A DNA stretch of 64,000 nucleotides, taken from assembly GCF_007655135.1 (NCBI RefSeq), contig NC_045131.1, forward strand, positions 15,236,001 through 15,300,000. The letters are read 5' to 3'. The stretch is from Punica granatum (lineage: Eukaryota > Streptophyta > Magnoliopsida > Myrtales > Lythraceae). The notes under the pieces were generated by a model. It was given only the letters and a program-made list of their open reading frames with translations. It searched no databases and was not told where the DNA came from. This document shows, one piece after another, positions 49,831 to 60,960 of this stretch; position 1 is the stretch's first letter, and every line of letters begins with the position of its first letter. Position numbers and translations under genes: made by a program.

Positions 49831-50282
49831 AGCGAGGGAGGAAATTAAAATTAAGTGAAGTCTTCGAATTAGTCAATTATATCCTCTGTAGCAATTATAT
49901 CGGGCCGGGACCATACGGTGCCTTCATCCGCCCCTCCACAGTACAATTATTTTATGGTGATCATTAATGCATGATAATTGACAGCACTGGAATTATTATT
50001 ATTATTCCGTACTTTTCATTCATTAGCTTCATGCAATTGACTTGGTCCTCATAGCCGGCGCTAAACTATATGGTGCTTTTCTTTTCTATTTCTTTCCTTC
50101 GATCGGTTGAGCAACAATTTGTGGTCCTTAATTAATTAGATGACAGATCTCTATAGATGATTGTGCCCCCGCATTAAATGGCCCTACGAATTTAGTAAAG
50201 ATCGAAAAATTTAATATATGTAGTTCATTCATACATACTTGAATAATTAACAATCAGTATATGTTCTCTCGTAATGCAAATA

Positions 50283-50964
50283 GCAATGAGTAGGGGTGGC
50301 AATTCGTATCGTGTCGTGTTTATACGTATCGTGTCTAAACGGGTTTGTGTAATCGAAGTCATAACCCGTACACGACACGATTATTAAACGGGTCAGGTTT
50401 TGGAAACCCATACACGACACGTTTATATCCGTGTCAACCCGTTTAGACATGTTTAAACCTGTTTATCGAAATTGTCATAATAGGTACACGTATGCACGAC
50501 ACGATTATAAACATTATCCGGACACGTTAACACAACTTGTTTATCCGATCAACTCAGTTACCCAGATACATTAACACGACATGTTTATCCAATTAACTCG
50601 TTTATCCGAACACGTTAACACGACATGTGTTGGATTGGGTGAAAGAAAGGTAAAACAATTAGGTTAGAAACTTAGGAAGTTAGGATTACATAAGAATATT
50701 TTGGTAAATCCAAATACATAAACGGATTAATGGGTTACATGATTATAGTAACACGATTAAACATGTCTAAATAAACAGGTTTAATCGTGTATAATCGGAT
50801 TACACAGGTTCAACCCGATAAGACACGCTTATTAACCGTATTTAAACGGGTTGGACCCGTTTAGACCGATTATCAAAAATGTCCAACCCAAACTCGTTTA
50901 ACTCCGTGTCGTATCCGTGTCGTGTTATCGTGTCGGGTGAAATATTACCAGCCGTAGCAATGAG
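50283..50964. mobile_element. Non-autonomous hAT-like element, 666 bp, 8-bp target duplication
   Basis: GCAATGAG at 50283-50290 recurs at 50957-50964. The element between starts TAGGGGTGGCAATTCG and ends …TATTACCAGCCGTA, whose reverse, TACGGCTGGTAATA, matches 10 of the first 14 bases. Both subterminal regions are packed with CGTGTCGTGT / ACACGACACG words in both orientations, as expected for transposase-binding motifs. No coding frame is present. Confidence 0.8.
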
Positions 50965-53900
50965 GACTCTTTAAATAAATCTACCGTCATGTGAGTACAT
51001 AAATATCATAAATTGGTTTGTATATTCCAAAAGTTTATTTTAATCAAGGAGCTAAGGATTTAAAAAAGAAAATAATGTGCGCACACACCCACAGATATAT
51101 ATATAGCAATTATGTCCGGCCGGGACAATATGGTGCCTTCATCCCCCCAATATTTATTATGTTACTTTATTTATCAAAGACTTCCTGGAAATTAAACTCT
51201 CACATCCGCCCTCCACAGTACAATTATTTCATGTTACTTTTTTTTTTAACCCTTAGCTCCTCGGTTGAAATAATCTTCGGAATACCAACCAATAATTTAT
51301 GACATTTATTCAAGAGTCTCCAGTGTTATTTGCATTACGAGAGAACTTATACGATTGCTAATTATTCAAGTACGTATGCATAATCTACATATGATTTTTC
51401 AAAGTTTATGAAGTCCCTTGTAATTAATTCAAGGTGAAATCGGCTCATACCAATCAAATGTCTGGAAGGAAAGAAACAGGAAAAAAAAAAAAAAAGCACC
51501 AGCAAATTATTGTGCTGTGTGGGGGGCCCTGAACCGAAAGACGAGAAGATTTAAATTTCCATGAAGTCTTTAGCGTATAGAATGGGGCAGCGGGAGACAT
51601 CTTATCCCGATAATTGCGCATTGACTTAATCAATTGACTATAATGAATCAAACCATGCTAAACGAGAAACTAACGTAATTGAGTTTGAAAATTATACCCA
51701 CGCTAAGATATTAACTTATTATTTAATGCAATATTGTGTCTTATTACCAAGAAAAAAATACAAGGTAACTTATATCTGTGAAAATTATAGAAGATACCAC
51801 TCTTATTTATTTATTTATTTTGTTACAAATAAGATTTATGAACATAAAACGGGAAGAGAAAAAAGTACTACTTTGAAGGATCTATTAAATTAAGAAGAAA
51901 TATATTAATTTCAAGTTGAGAATGCACGTCGTCACAGCACCCAGTCCATCTTCTTGAAGTATGATCTCTCTTCTTATACTTCATAGAACCGTTCTTCAGC
52001 AGAAATTTTTGGAACTGTTCTTCATGGAGGTATTTGGATTTAGAAATTTTTTTAACTCAACTCTACTTATTTTCAATTCAACAACACAATTATTTTTTTT
52101 CTTTTTTTAAAATTTTTTCAACCATTCAACTCAATTTTTAATACTAAATTCTCTCAACTATTCATTAATTTTTTCACGATTCAACGACACAATCATTACT
52201 TTATTTCAACTATTCATTACTTTTTCTCATAATTCAATAACACAATCATTACAAACTAATTAAAATCCAAACTCAACTCAATTCAACTATAATACCAAAC
52301 ACACAGTGGTTCTTTCTTTTTGCGTTCTCCCCCTCGCCGGCACAACCCCCACCCCCCTCACTTCCTCGTGCTGCGAATCAATAGATTTTTCTTCATTGTG
52401 TATAATTATAGGGCAAGACCAGTTGAGGTGAAGAAAAAATGAATATATAAGATTTAAGAAAAAAATTCACCGACCATATAAAATTTATGGATGTTGATAA
52501 TGCCACTCCTTAAAATAGTTCTAGATCTGTATCGAGGATTGGAGAAGTAAAAAATATGGTGCAAAGTTTAGCGAAGTCCAATTGAGGGGAACAACTCAAT
52601 TTTGAAGCGAATCGTAAAATACAAAATAGAAAAGTTCATGGGCCATATATATATATATGTATGTATGTATGTATAACGAGGATTCTAAAGGAAAAATAAA
52701 TCTTATTAAATTATTATAACATGAGATTAAATGGACCGCACTGAACAGAGCAAGAAAGTGGACAAAATTATCAGTGTTAAGTGCACATCAGTAACTCCAT
52801 TATGGCCGGTTATAGAATGGACTAAAAGTTTCTTACGGAACAGACATATAGGACTGATTTGGCATTTTTAAATATTACAGGACCAAAATTGAGTGAAGGT
52901 CAAATTTATAAGACTGAAAATGTTTTTTTTTTCCCGGAAAAATAATTGAAATCTTCAAAGTTAATTGATTAAGTCAATATGCAATTGTATCCTCTCTACT
53001 CTCTAGCAAGTCGACAACAAGAAATTTGCTTTCATCGGTGGGACAAGATTATTCCCACGACGGTAGGAAACCCCTTAAATTGGTGCCATAACAAGACATG
53101 CCAATAGTGGCTATTTCATCCCATTCTTATGTGGTGGAATTTTTTCGTTTTTCTGGGTCCCATAGTCGCACAACATACTGGGTACCACAATTTTTTTTTT
53201 CTCTTTTGATAACCCATTACAAACTTCATTAATGAAGTAATATCAAGGTACAAAAATAAAGTTTAGAAGATCCGAGAGGACAAACCATCCCAAAAAGATC
53301 AAACTTAGGATAAACTCTTGATTTATATGAATTCACTGCATTAATCCTACTTGATAAAGTCAGAGTCAAGTAGTTAACTTATTCATAACATAAATACATA
53401 GATATGTAGTTGAACTTAATCTATTTTTTGTGGATGAACTTATTTATTTTTGAATAAATATTTTGTTAATGAAAATAATTGTATATAGGGAGAACGTTGC
53501 TCTCCCTTCGATCGAGCGTAGAGCTCCCAAGCCTTGAGTTTCCCAAATCGGGGCTCGTGGACACAAGGTCCGGGTTTGCAAGCCAACTGCAAAGCTGACC
53601 CTAGGGTCTATGAGCCCCATGTGGCTTGGGTGACGAGAGCCATTGGTTCACTGGAGCTCAAGGAAACATGTTTAACCTTTTTTTTTTTTTACAAAAAGGT
53701 TATTTTTAAAAAAAATTAGCTTTGGTGTTTTTTAATAAGTATTATTAAATATTTGTTTTTAATAAATAAGTTCTAATATTTGTTGGGTAAGAGCATTTGG
53801 TTTTGTGTATAGAAGGGATAATTTCGTATTTTATCCTAAACCCCTCTATCTATTCTTTCAAACCAAATTTGAAATTTGTAATTCTCATCTCTGCTTTTAT

Positions 53901-54970
53901 ATCCACCAAATCAACAAAGTATATATGTAATCTTCGTTCCATTAAGTACTAATTCTTATTACTTATTCATTCTATTTATCGCTAATTCCATTACAGCAAA
54001 ATAAACATAGTATAAATAGTTTCAGTCTTGAAAGCCCTAAGTATTTTCGTGATAAACCAAGAATCTTCCAATAAATTAAATGATTGATCCATAATGCACG
54101 CAACCGTGTAAGACCCAGTTGATTGAGCAGCAAAGTAACAAAATTGTGGTCATACTTTGGTTTCAACAAAAATGGGAACCACAAATTGCATAATAATTGA
54201 AAGCATTGGGATTAGCATAGCCTATTCCATATATATATGGGGTGATCTCTGTTTTTTTTTTTCTCCCTCTTTCTTTCCTTCGATTGATGAGCAAATCGTG
54301 GTCCTTAGATAGATGACAGGTATGTTGCTCATCCAGGCTTCCAGACATTTGATTGTTTAAAGCCGATCGTGCCCCGCATCACACCGCCTTCGAGTTTAAT
54401 AAACTTTGAAAAATCTTAGGCAGTTTATGTGAATAATTTGCAGTCGCATAAATACTTCTCATAATGCAAAAAACAATGAAGACTCTTAAATATAGTTACT
54501 TTAATGCGAGTCCATAAATTATGTAAATTGGTAGTTATTCCAAAGATTATTTCAATTGAGGAGCTAAGGATTAAAAAAAATGGAAATACTTATAGATAAA
54601 TATATAGAGAATGAGACCCTGCTAAACGAGGGACTAAACATAATTTTAAGTTTAGAAATTACACCCATGCTAAGTCCTACATTGTGTAAATTATTTCTCT
54701 GTTCTGACTTATGTTATAAGATACTAATTATTTAATGCAATGTATTTTATGCTTGGGTAACTTCAAGGAAACCATTGTTTTACTTCTTCTGTTTATGTTA
54801 CAAATGACATTCATGAACCTAGATGGGCATTAGGGGAAGTAAATGGAGACGAGGAATTACCATCAGCTATATATACAGGATCTAGTTAATCCATGATATA
54901 TTAATCCCAAGTTGAGAATGATGACACTGAATTGAACCCCACTTTTTCGTAAACCCTTTAAAATTGGTGC
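50965..54970. other. Spacer with copies of the kinase-gene flank
   Basis: No gene recognised. 50965-51075 (AAGGAGCTAAGGATTTAAAAAAG…) is paralogous to about 54460-54580. 49980-50280 is paralogous to about 54190-54470 (shared TTTCCTTCGAT…GAGCAA…GTGGTCCTTA…AGATGACAG). The 54-kb copy lacks the hAT insertion, so it shows the pre-insertion state. 52640-52672 has a (TA)n(TATG)n microsatellite. 53500-53650 is a short, less AT-rich patch without a motif. Confidence 0.55.
52040..52310. repeat. AT-rich MITE-like family, copy 3
   Basis: It begins near GGTATTTGGATTTAGAAATT and ends ACTATAATACCAAACACACAG, giving loosely inverted GGTATTTGG / ACCAAACAC ends. It shares CAATAACACAATCATTAC and TTTTTAATACTAAATTCTCTCAAC words with copies 1 and 2. 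Confidence 0.55.
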
Positions 54971-54974
54971 CAAA

Positions 54975-55152
54975 TAACCAACAAGGGTTTTGATTCAAGC
55001 GGTTTAACACTTGTTCTCCATAAGTGAGGTCTCGAGTTACGAGTCTTGTGAATGTGAGAGTTCTACCCCTTAGTGGACCGACTCGGCTTGAACTCGATTA
55101 ATCGAGATCCGTTGGCATTCCGGATATCAATGTACATGAAAAAAAAAAAAGA
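54975..55152 (+). repeat. SINE-like repeat, family B copy
   Basis: It starts near GATTCAAGCGGTTTAACACTTG, continues GTGAGGTCTCGAGTTACGAGTC and ACCCCTTAGTGGACCGACTCG, then GGCATTCCGGATATCAATGTAC, and ends in an A-rich tail. Two diverged copies on the other strand lie at about 56690-56890 and 60765-60960. The length, tail and internal-promoter-like motif suggest a SINE. Confidence 0.5.
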
Positions 55153-55154
55153 AA

Positions 55155-55219
55155 AAAAATTAGTGCCCGATCCTATTGAGTGGGTCTCATAACACTTGGT
55201 GATTGTGGCTGGCTGCTTG

Positions 55220-55266
<47 letters not shown>

Positions 55267-55290
55267 TTCTTTACTTCAAAGTTTCTTATT
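55155..55290 (-). repeat. Copy of a dispersed segment containing the C42 tract
   Basis: Read on the minus strand this segment aligns with 58718-58790 and 60660-60760 (CTTTGAAGTAAAGAA…GGTTCAAGCAGCCA…CACC…GAGACCCACTCAAT). In those copies the equivalent position is a run of six G; here it is 42. Confidence 0.75.
55222..55263. repeat. Poly-C tract, 42 bases
   Basis: An uninterrupted C run, by far the longest G/C homopolymer in the window. Assembly or polishing error in its length is possible. Confidence 0.9.
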
Positions 55291-56424
55291 TTTAAATTAT
55301 GTTTGACTTAGGTTGGAAATTATATATAATCTTAGTTTGCATAGCCTCTATTTCTTGTGTAATATCTCGTATGTATTTACCAAAATGACCCCATTAACTA
55401 ATAAGCTGTTGGTTGAAGTAATAAGTAGCCTCAATCCCGAGAAGGAGAACGAGTGGTCGAGTCTCAGGAGACGCACTTGTTGGAAGGGGGGATAATCTTT
55501 TATGTTGCATCTCCTGGAATTACGAGAACACTGTCTCCCACAATTTTAACTAATGAAAAAAAGATCATATTAATTAGGGTTATAGTCAAGTTTTTTTTTT
55601 ATATTTATTGATGGCATAGTTGTATCATCATATGTTTAAGTGCTGGCTTCATTTCAAAATTACATATATAGTTCCCTTAATTATTAAATACTAATACTAA
55701 TAGTATACTCAATAATACCTAAAATTTATAGGTTGGACAGACTCTAAGCAGAGTGACTGATAAGATGAAATTCCATTTTACGCACAAGCTATTTATATTA
55801 CGTTCCATACATGTCATTTCCAATAGAAGTCATCATTTTGTTATTTTAATAATTCTATGCGCGGCTTATTTTTCTAGTCTTGTTACTTCAATCTAGCATT
55901 TAGGTCTGGTTAGGGAATTCCCAAACCATCGCTAAGTCCCTTTCGGAAAATTATGTCCCCAGCACAACTTTCTAAGAGGGTAACCTTTGTGCTTGCTAGC
56001 AAGACCATCGCTTCATTTGGCTCTTATTTCCACTTTTTCCAGCACCCACCGTCTCATTTTAAATCATCGTTGATTTTCAACAATATTATTGGGGTCCTCA
56101 TATCTCACTTTTATATTTCTTAATTTTTTATTTTCTCAGGCCTTAGGCTCCGTTATTATTACCCAAAAAATTAAGCGATGTTTTGATTGGCGGAAAATTT
56201 GTGGGTTCCCATTCTTACCATTTTTCTCTGTTTGGAAGCAAATTTGAGCCCGGAAATCCCGAGATTAAGATTTCATACCTCAGAGCAAAAGAAGCGCTAT
56301 TTTCTGCATTAATTGATCAAGTCAATTTCGGTATCCTCGGGAGTTGACGGTCTCCTCCCCAACCTTAGAAACCCATAATGGCTACTGCAGATTGCTTCTG
56401 GCAAGCGGAGAAGTGTGGGCAGTG

Positions 56425-56640
56425 GTGGTGCCATGACTGAGCTTTGATGTACTGAAGAATATGGCATATATGGGTGTGGAATTTCATGAGCGCAAAGCAA
56501 ACATACTTATATAGGGAGGGAGGAAATTAAAATTAAGTGAAATCTTCTAATAAGTCAATTGATTAAGTGAATGGTGCAATTATATCCTCTGTAGCAAGTC
56601 GACACCAAGAAATTTGCTCTCATTGGGATAAGATATCTCG
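56425..56640 (-). pseudogene. Copy of the receptor-kinase promoter and first codons
   Basis: It aligns with 49735-49900: GCGCAAAGCAAACATACTTAT, the TATA box (CCCTATATAAG), GGGAGGGAGGAAATTAAAATTA, and a start region reading MAPPLPTLLR against MSPLPILLLR. It diverges completely after about ten codons. The rest of the gene is absent. Confidence 0.7.
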
Positions 56641-56689
56641 CGCGCGGCCCACTGAAAAATTAAAAAAAAAGAGGTGATGGATTTTTTTT

Positions 56690-56890
56690 TTTTTCAGCGT
56701 GAATTCTGATATTTAGAAGTCTAATTAGACTTCGATTAATCCAGTCGAGCTGGGTTTGCCCACTAAGGGATAAAACTCTTTCAGCGTAGAATTTATGCAT
56801 TCAGAAGGACTCAAACCCAAGACTTTGCTTAAGAAGAATAAATGTCGAACCGCTTGAACCGACCCACGGTGGTCATTGAAATTAAATTTC
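56690..56890 (-). repeat. SINE-like repeat, family B copy
   Basis: On the minus strand it reads GGTTCAAGCGGTTCGACATT…TCCCTTAGTGGGCAAACCCAG…TAAATATCAGAATTCACGCTG and then an A-run. This is the same order of blocks as the copy at 54975. Confidence 0.5.
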
Positions 56891-57119
56891 TCGTCCGTCA
56901 GGGCCCCCAATAGTGCAGTTATGAAAGCACGTAAAGCAACAGTTTGAATTAATTTTAAATAAATAGCCCACCACTTATTTAATTTGGTGCTAGCATAAGA
57001 AAGGCGGTTTCATTCAGTAGTGCTCATTTTAATGACTAGTTTCAATTGAAATTAACAAATTCTAATTAAGTTTCATCCTCAATAATAGGACTTATCGTGC
57101 TCTTTTATATCCACTTCCC

Positions 57120-57310
57120 CTCTTTACTGCTAGCAGTGCCATAAGAATGTCGAACTGGAGGATGAGAGGCTTCAAGCACGAAAATGAGGGCCAGTATATA
57201 GCACGGAATAACTTTGATGGGGGAATTTCAAGAGCAAAGCAAACATTCTTACAGGAACGAAAACTACTTGAAATCCTCTTAGTCAATATAATTGCCCCGT
57301 TAAATAAGGG
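57120..57310 (-). pseudogene. Second fragment of the receptor-kinase 5' end
   Basis: It aligns with 49640-49880: TGCTAGCAGTG…ATAAGAATGTC, GAGGATGAGAGGCTTCAAGCACG and AAATGAGGGCCAG on the signal-peptide side, then GGGGGAATTTCAAGAGCAAAGCAAACAT from the leader. Small deletions break the frame. With the 56.4-kb piece it gives two partial copies of the same gene start within 1 kb. Confidence 0.65.
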
Positions 57311-57714
57311 GCTCCAAGTAAGTATTTTAGAGGATTAAAACCTTCCATCCGTCTATGGGTATAGTAAGGTTATATGAAGATCAAGAAGTCAGAAATTTGA
57401 TTTTCACTAGTTGGACTCCATGTATCGCTATATTTCCTCTCCTCGATCTATGATCCATGATCTTCACTCGTTAACGGAAAAGAATAAGTAAAATCTAGAA
57501 ATATATGCCAATATTAGCTGAGTTCATTTTCTGCATTTCGGCATATAATGAAGGCTTTTGAGTATAGTAAGGAGAGGAAGGGGATATAAAAGAGTAAGGA
57601 TGGTCTTATTAATAAGATTCGAAACTAAAATCTCCTAATTTCAAGTGAAAATAGTTTTTAAAGTGAGTACTACTATGTGAAACCACCTTTCCCATACTAG
57701 CACTAAATTAAAAA

Positions 57715-57890
57715 GGTTAAGTGGTAGAGAAGAGGGCATAGTGAGTGGCGCCACGCCCTCACCTGTTCGATAAAAAGATTGCATGTTCGATTTTCGTGGT
57801 AAAATTGTTTGTGCTTCTGTGTTAGTTATTAAAATTGGTATTTCATTATATTAGGCTTATGGACGTTCCTTATAAATAAAATATAAGTGG
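57715..57890 (+). repeat. SINE family A copy (diverged)
   Basis: AAGTGGTAGAG…GCATGTTCGATTTTCGTGG resembles A- and B-box regions, followed by TTAGTTATTAAAATTGGTATTTCATTATATTAGGCTTATGGACG, the same tail module as at 58940-58985. A short direct repeat, TAAGTGGT, flanks it. Confidence 0.6.
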
Positions 57891-58654
57891 TTTGCTATTT
57901 AACATTAATCCAAACTACTGTTGCACGAAGTTTAAGTGTATTCCCAGTTAAGAAAGAACTCGAATCTTATCCTGCTGGACTTGGAGGACTAATTTTTTTT
58001 TTTAAGTCTCTAATAATCTTTGAGCTACGAAACTCGAAAAGATGTCCTTTTTAGGACAAAAATCGCACTTGTCGTCCATTTCATCTCCTGCTATGATTTA
58101 ATTAGCTTTGCTTTTTTTTTTTGGTAGATAGCTTTGTATATTCTTTTGGAATTCTCGTGATAATACTCGGACCCATGAACTTTCCTATTTTGTATTTTAT
58201 TTCAGTTAGACTTGTTCAGCTTTGCACCATATTTCTCACTTCTTGTTCCTCAATGCAGATTTTAAGGAATGGCATTATCATGGAAAAATATTGTTTGAGC
58301 GTGGATGAGTAACAACCAACAAAACGCTTCTAAGTACGAAATTGTGGGTCTACTACAGGGGCCAGTTTCTCACTTTTAAGGATTCTAATTGTACACAGTC
58401 AAGTGATTGAGTAACACTCATTAAATATTTACTCTCATCATCCTTAAGTTCTACACCCGAGTTAAACTTTGCTTAATTCATATATTCAATTTTTCATCAA
58501 CCTCAACGGTCTTGCTTTATAACTATATCATATCCGTGAAGAAATCTGTTGATCCGCACGCAGCTCAATAAGAAAAAAAAACAAAGAGAGGGAAAATAAC
58601 GCTTATTTCAGCTGAACAACAGTTTCAGTGAAGTGTATGTAGGGATGTAATGTC

Positions 58655-58790
58655 GATCATTCTTCCGTATTTTCCGGGGATGAGGCAAGGTGGGATTGTT
58701 ACGGAAATGCTTATTTCCATCAAGTCTTTGAAGTAGAGAATGGGGGGTTCAAGCAGCCACCGTCACCAAGTGATAGTGTTAATAGACCCA
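58655..58790 (+). repeat. Dispersed segment, sister of 60605-60750
   Basis: It shares TTTTCC(G/A)GGGATGAG(G/A)CAAG, GCTTATTTCCAT and AAGTCTTTGAAGTA(G/A)AGAATGGGGGGTT with 60605-60750, and in inverse orientation with 55155-55290. Confidence 0.75.
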
Positions 58791-58830
58791 CATCCTTTCT
58801 CCTCAATGACATGACATTAGGCACCATCAA

Positions 58831-59024
58831 AATTCATAAATATGGATGAAGAGAATGAATAGCACAGTGTTGCACTTCTCGCCTGGTGACCAAGAGATCT
58901 CAGGTTCGATACTCAGTGGGACTACTCGTGCCCCTTTATTAGATATTTAAGATTTCTATTTCAATGTACTAGGCTTATGGGCCTCCTCACTTGTAACCGA
59001 AAAAAAAAATTCATAAATATGGAT
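58831..59024 (+). mobile_element. SINE family A, 160 bp, with 17-bp target duplication
   Basis: AATTCATAAATATGGAT at 58831-58847 is repeated exactly at 59008-59024. The body between has an A-box-like TAGCACAGTGT near 58859, a B-box GGTTCGATACTC near 58913, the module TTTCAATGTACTAGGCTTATGG and a poly-A end. A tRNA-derived head, A-tail and long perfect target duplication are the hallmarks of a recent SINE insertion. Confidence 0.9.
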
Positions 59025-59508
59025 TGACGACAGGATACTTGTTTTTCTCTCATAGCCTACATATTGAATGCCGTTACTCTCACTATCCAATAGGAGAATA
59101 ATGCGGGTCAATGCATGCATTCAATGTACGAGAGAAAATCGGGTTCCGAACTCGGCAATTTTTTCTTCGAATGTTTTAGTTTTATTAATTTTATAAATTT
59201 AATAATAATATTAGGAGGCCACATTAGCAAGTCGTGCACATGACGTTGAGCCCCATCATTTTATAAAACTGCAGAAGATGCGTATAGAACTTACTCCTAA
59301 CTGAGTATTCTTTTTAACTGTTAGATTGATGTATATAATCGATTTATTTTCCACTAATGAAGATGATGGCTAACGACGATTTATGGCTATTCGTGAAGAA
59401 GAATGTTCAGTTCAATAACATTTGCTCTTGACCTGAATCAGGCAGTTTAGTATCGATTTAGTTTCTGTGCCCTTGCCATGTTAAGCATGCATGGAAGTAT
59501 ATAATCCA

Positions 59509-59874
59509 TTAATTAAAGGGGTATTTACCTAAAATGGCCCATGATTTGTCCGTTTTGTCAAATCTATCCTATACTTTTTTTTTGGTCAAATCTATCCCAT
59601 GGTTTACTTTTTGCATCAAATCTATCCCGGCGTTATCTTTTCCGTCGACATCTAACGGCCGTGCTGACCTGGCGCCTACGTGGCAAGTGTGGCCCACTAT
59701 CTCTCCACGTGGCACGTCAGCACGGCCGTTAGATGTTAACGGAAAAGATAACGTCGGGATAGATTTGATGCAAAAAGTAAACCATGGGATAGATTTGACA
59801 AAAAAAAAGCATATGATAGATTTGACAAAATGGACAAACCATGGGGCATTTTAGGTAAAAACCCCTTAATTAAA
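59509..59874. mobile_element. Mutator-like MITE, 348 bp hairpin, 9-bp target duplication
   Basis: TTAATTAAA at 59509-59517 and 59866-59874 flank an element that starts GGGGTATTTACCTAAAATGG and ends with the inverse. The arms are nearly perfect inverted repeats across about 150 bp each, meeting around the ACGGCCGTGCTGACCTGGCG / CACGTCAGCACGGCCGTTAG centre. The transcript would fold into a long hairpin. There is no coding frame. Confidence 0.9.
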
Positions 59875-59985
59875 TGAAATAACAAAGAAAGTAACAGATA
59901 TATTTACATAGAAATTTCAAATTCATAGTGTCATAGCCGTCGTCACAAGACAACAAATGAATCTGTCAAACATACGAGGTCTAAG

Positions 59986-60168
59986 TCCGTGAAATTTATC
60001 AAAGAGGATGTCGTGCAATGTCTCATGTTTTTGCTTGATAACCACGAGATTTCATATTTGATACTCATTATGAGATTATTTGTGCTCTTTCATTAGGCAT
60101 TAACATTTTTATTTTGTTATATAAAGTTTACGGTCGTCTCTTATAATTAAAAAAAATCCATGAAATTT
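59986..60168 (+). mobile_element. SINE family A copy with 12-bp target duplication
   Basis: TCCGTGAAATTT (59986-59997) and TCCATGAAATTT (60157-60168) flank a body of about 159 bp. It contains TTTGATACTCATTATGAGATTATTTGTGC, a TTAGGCATTAACATTTTTATTTTGTTATAT module and an A-run. These align with the 58848-59007 copy, but this one is more diverged and so older. Confidence 0.75.
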
Positions 60169-60604
60169 CTGCATCTGCCTTCCAACAAACGCAATTCTAG
60201 TCTTCGTGCCGTCTATTGCATGGCATTCGTTTTCCGTGTCCAACGGTTCTAACTTTTGTCTATTTTTTTTTTTACTTTTTGATTTTTTTTCCTTCTTTTG
60301 GTTTGCAGCTGATGACATGAGTTTAATGATAAGGGAAAGGAATTGAAGGAGCACAACTGATGACATGAGTTTAATGACAAAGGAAAGGAATTGAAGGAGC
60401 ACGATGATTCCCACCGGTGAGAATAGAATCTAAATCTTCTTCATTCCTAGTTAGATAGTATCCGGCTGCACCTCTATTTTGTAACATTTTTAATTAATTA
60501 TTCTTCTCTCCCTTCTGGAGGCTATTCAACCCAGCATTATCATATCCTTAAATGGTGTATGCTTAGGTGAGTTTTCGCTTGATTCTTATGAAGACTGGGA
60601 AGAT

Positions 60605-60750
60605 TATTCAGTCTTTTCCAGGGATGAGACAAGGGGGATTTTTATGGGACAGCTTATTTCCATAAAGTCTTTGAAGTAAAGAATGGGGGGTTGAAGCAAG
60701 CCACCGTCACCGAGTAGTCACGGTATGAGACCCACTCAATGATATCAGGA
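60605..60750 (+). repeat. Dispersed segment, sister of 58655-58790
   Basis: See the 58655-58790 copy. Here the G run is also six long, and the segment continues into GAGACCCACTCAATGATATC, which the 55.2-kb inverted copy also keeps. Confidence 0.7.
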
Positions 60751-60764
60751 ATCAATTTTTTCTT

Positions 60765-60960
60765 TTCTTTTTTCTTTGTTATGTACTCTGATATTCGGAA
60801 ATTTAGTTAATGGAGTCTAACTAATCTAGTTCGAATCAGGTCAATTCATTAAGGGTAAAACTCTCTCAACCAAGGATTTTCTCCATTCACAAGACTCTTC
60901 TCTGAGACCTTGCATAAGGAAAACAAGTATCGAATTATTCGAATCAACCTTTATTGGTTA
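60765..60960 (-). repeat. SINE-like repeat, family B copy
   Basis: On the minus strand GAATAATTCGATACTTGTTTTCC…AAGGTCTCAGAGAAGAGTCTTGTGAATG…TTTTACCCTTAATGAATTGACC…TCCGAATATCAGAGTAC and an A-rich tail. Block order is the same as the copies at 54975 and 56690. Confidence 0.5.
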
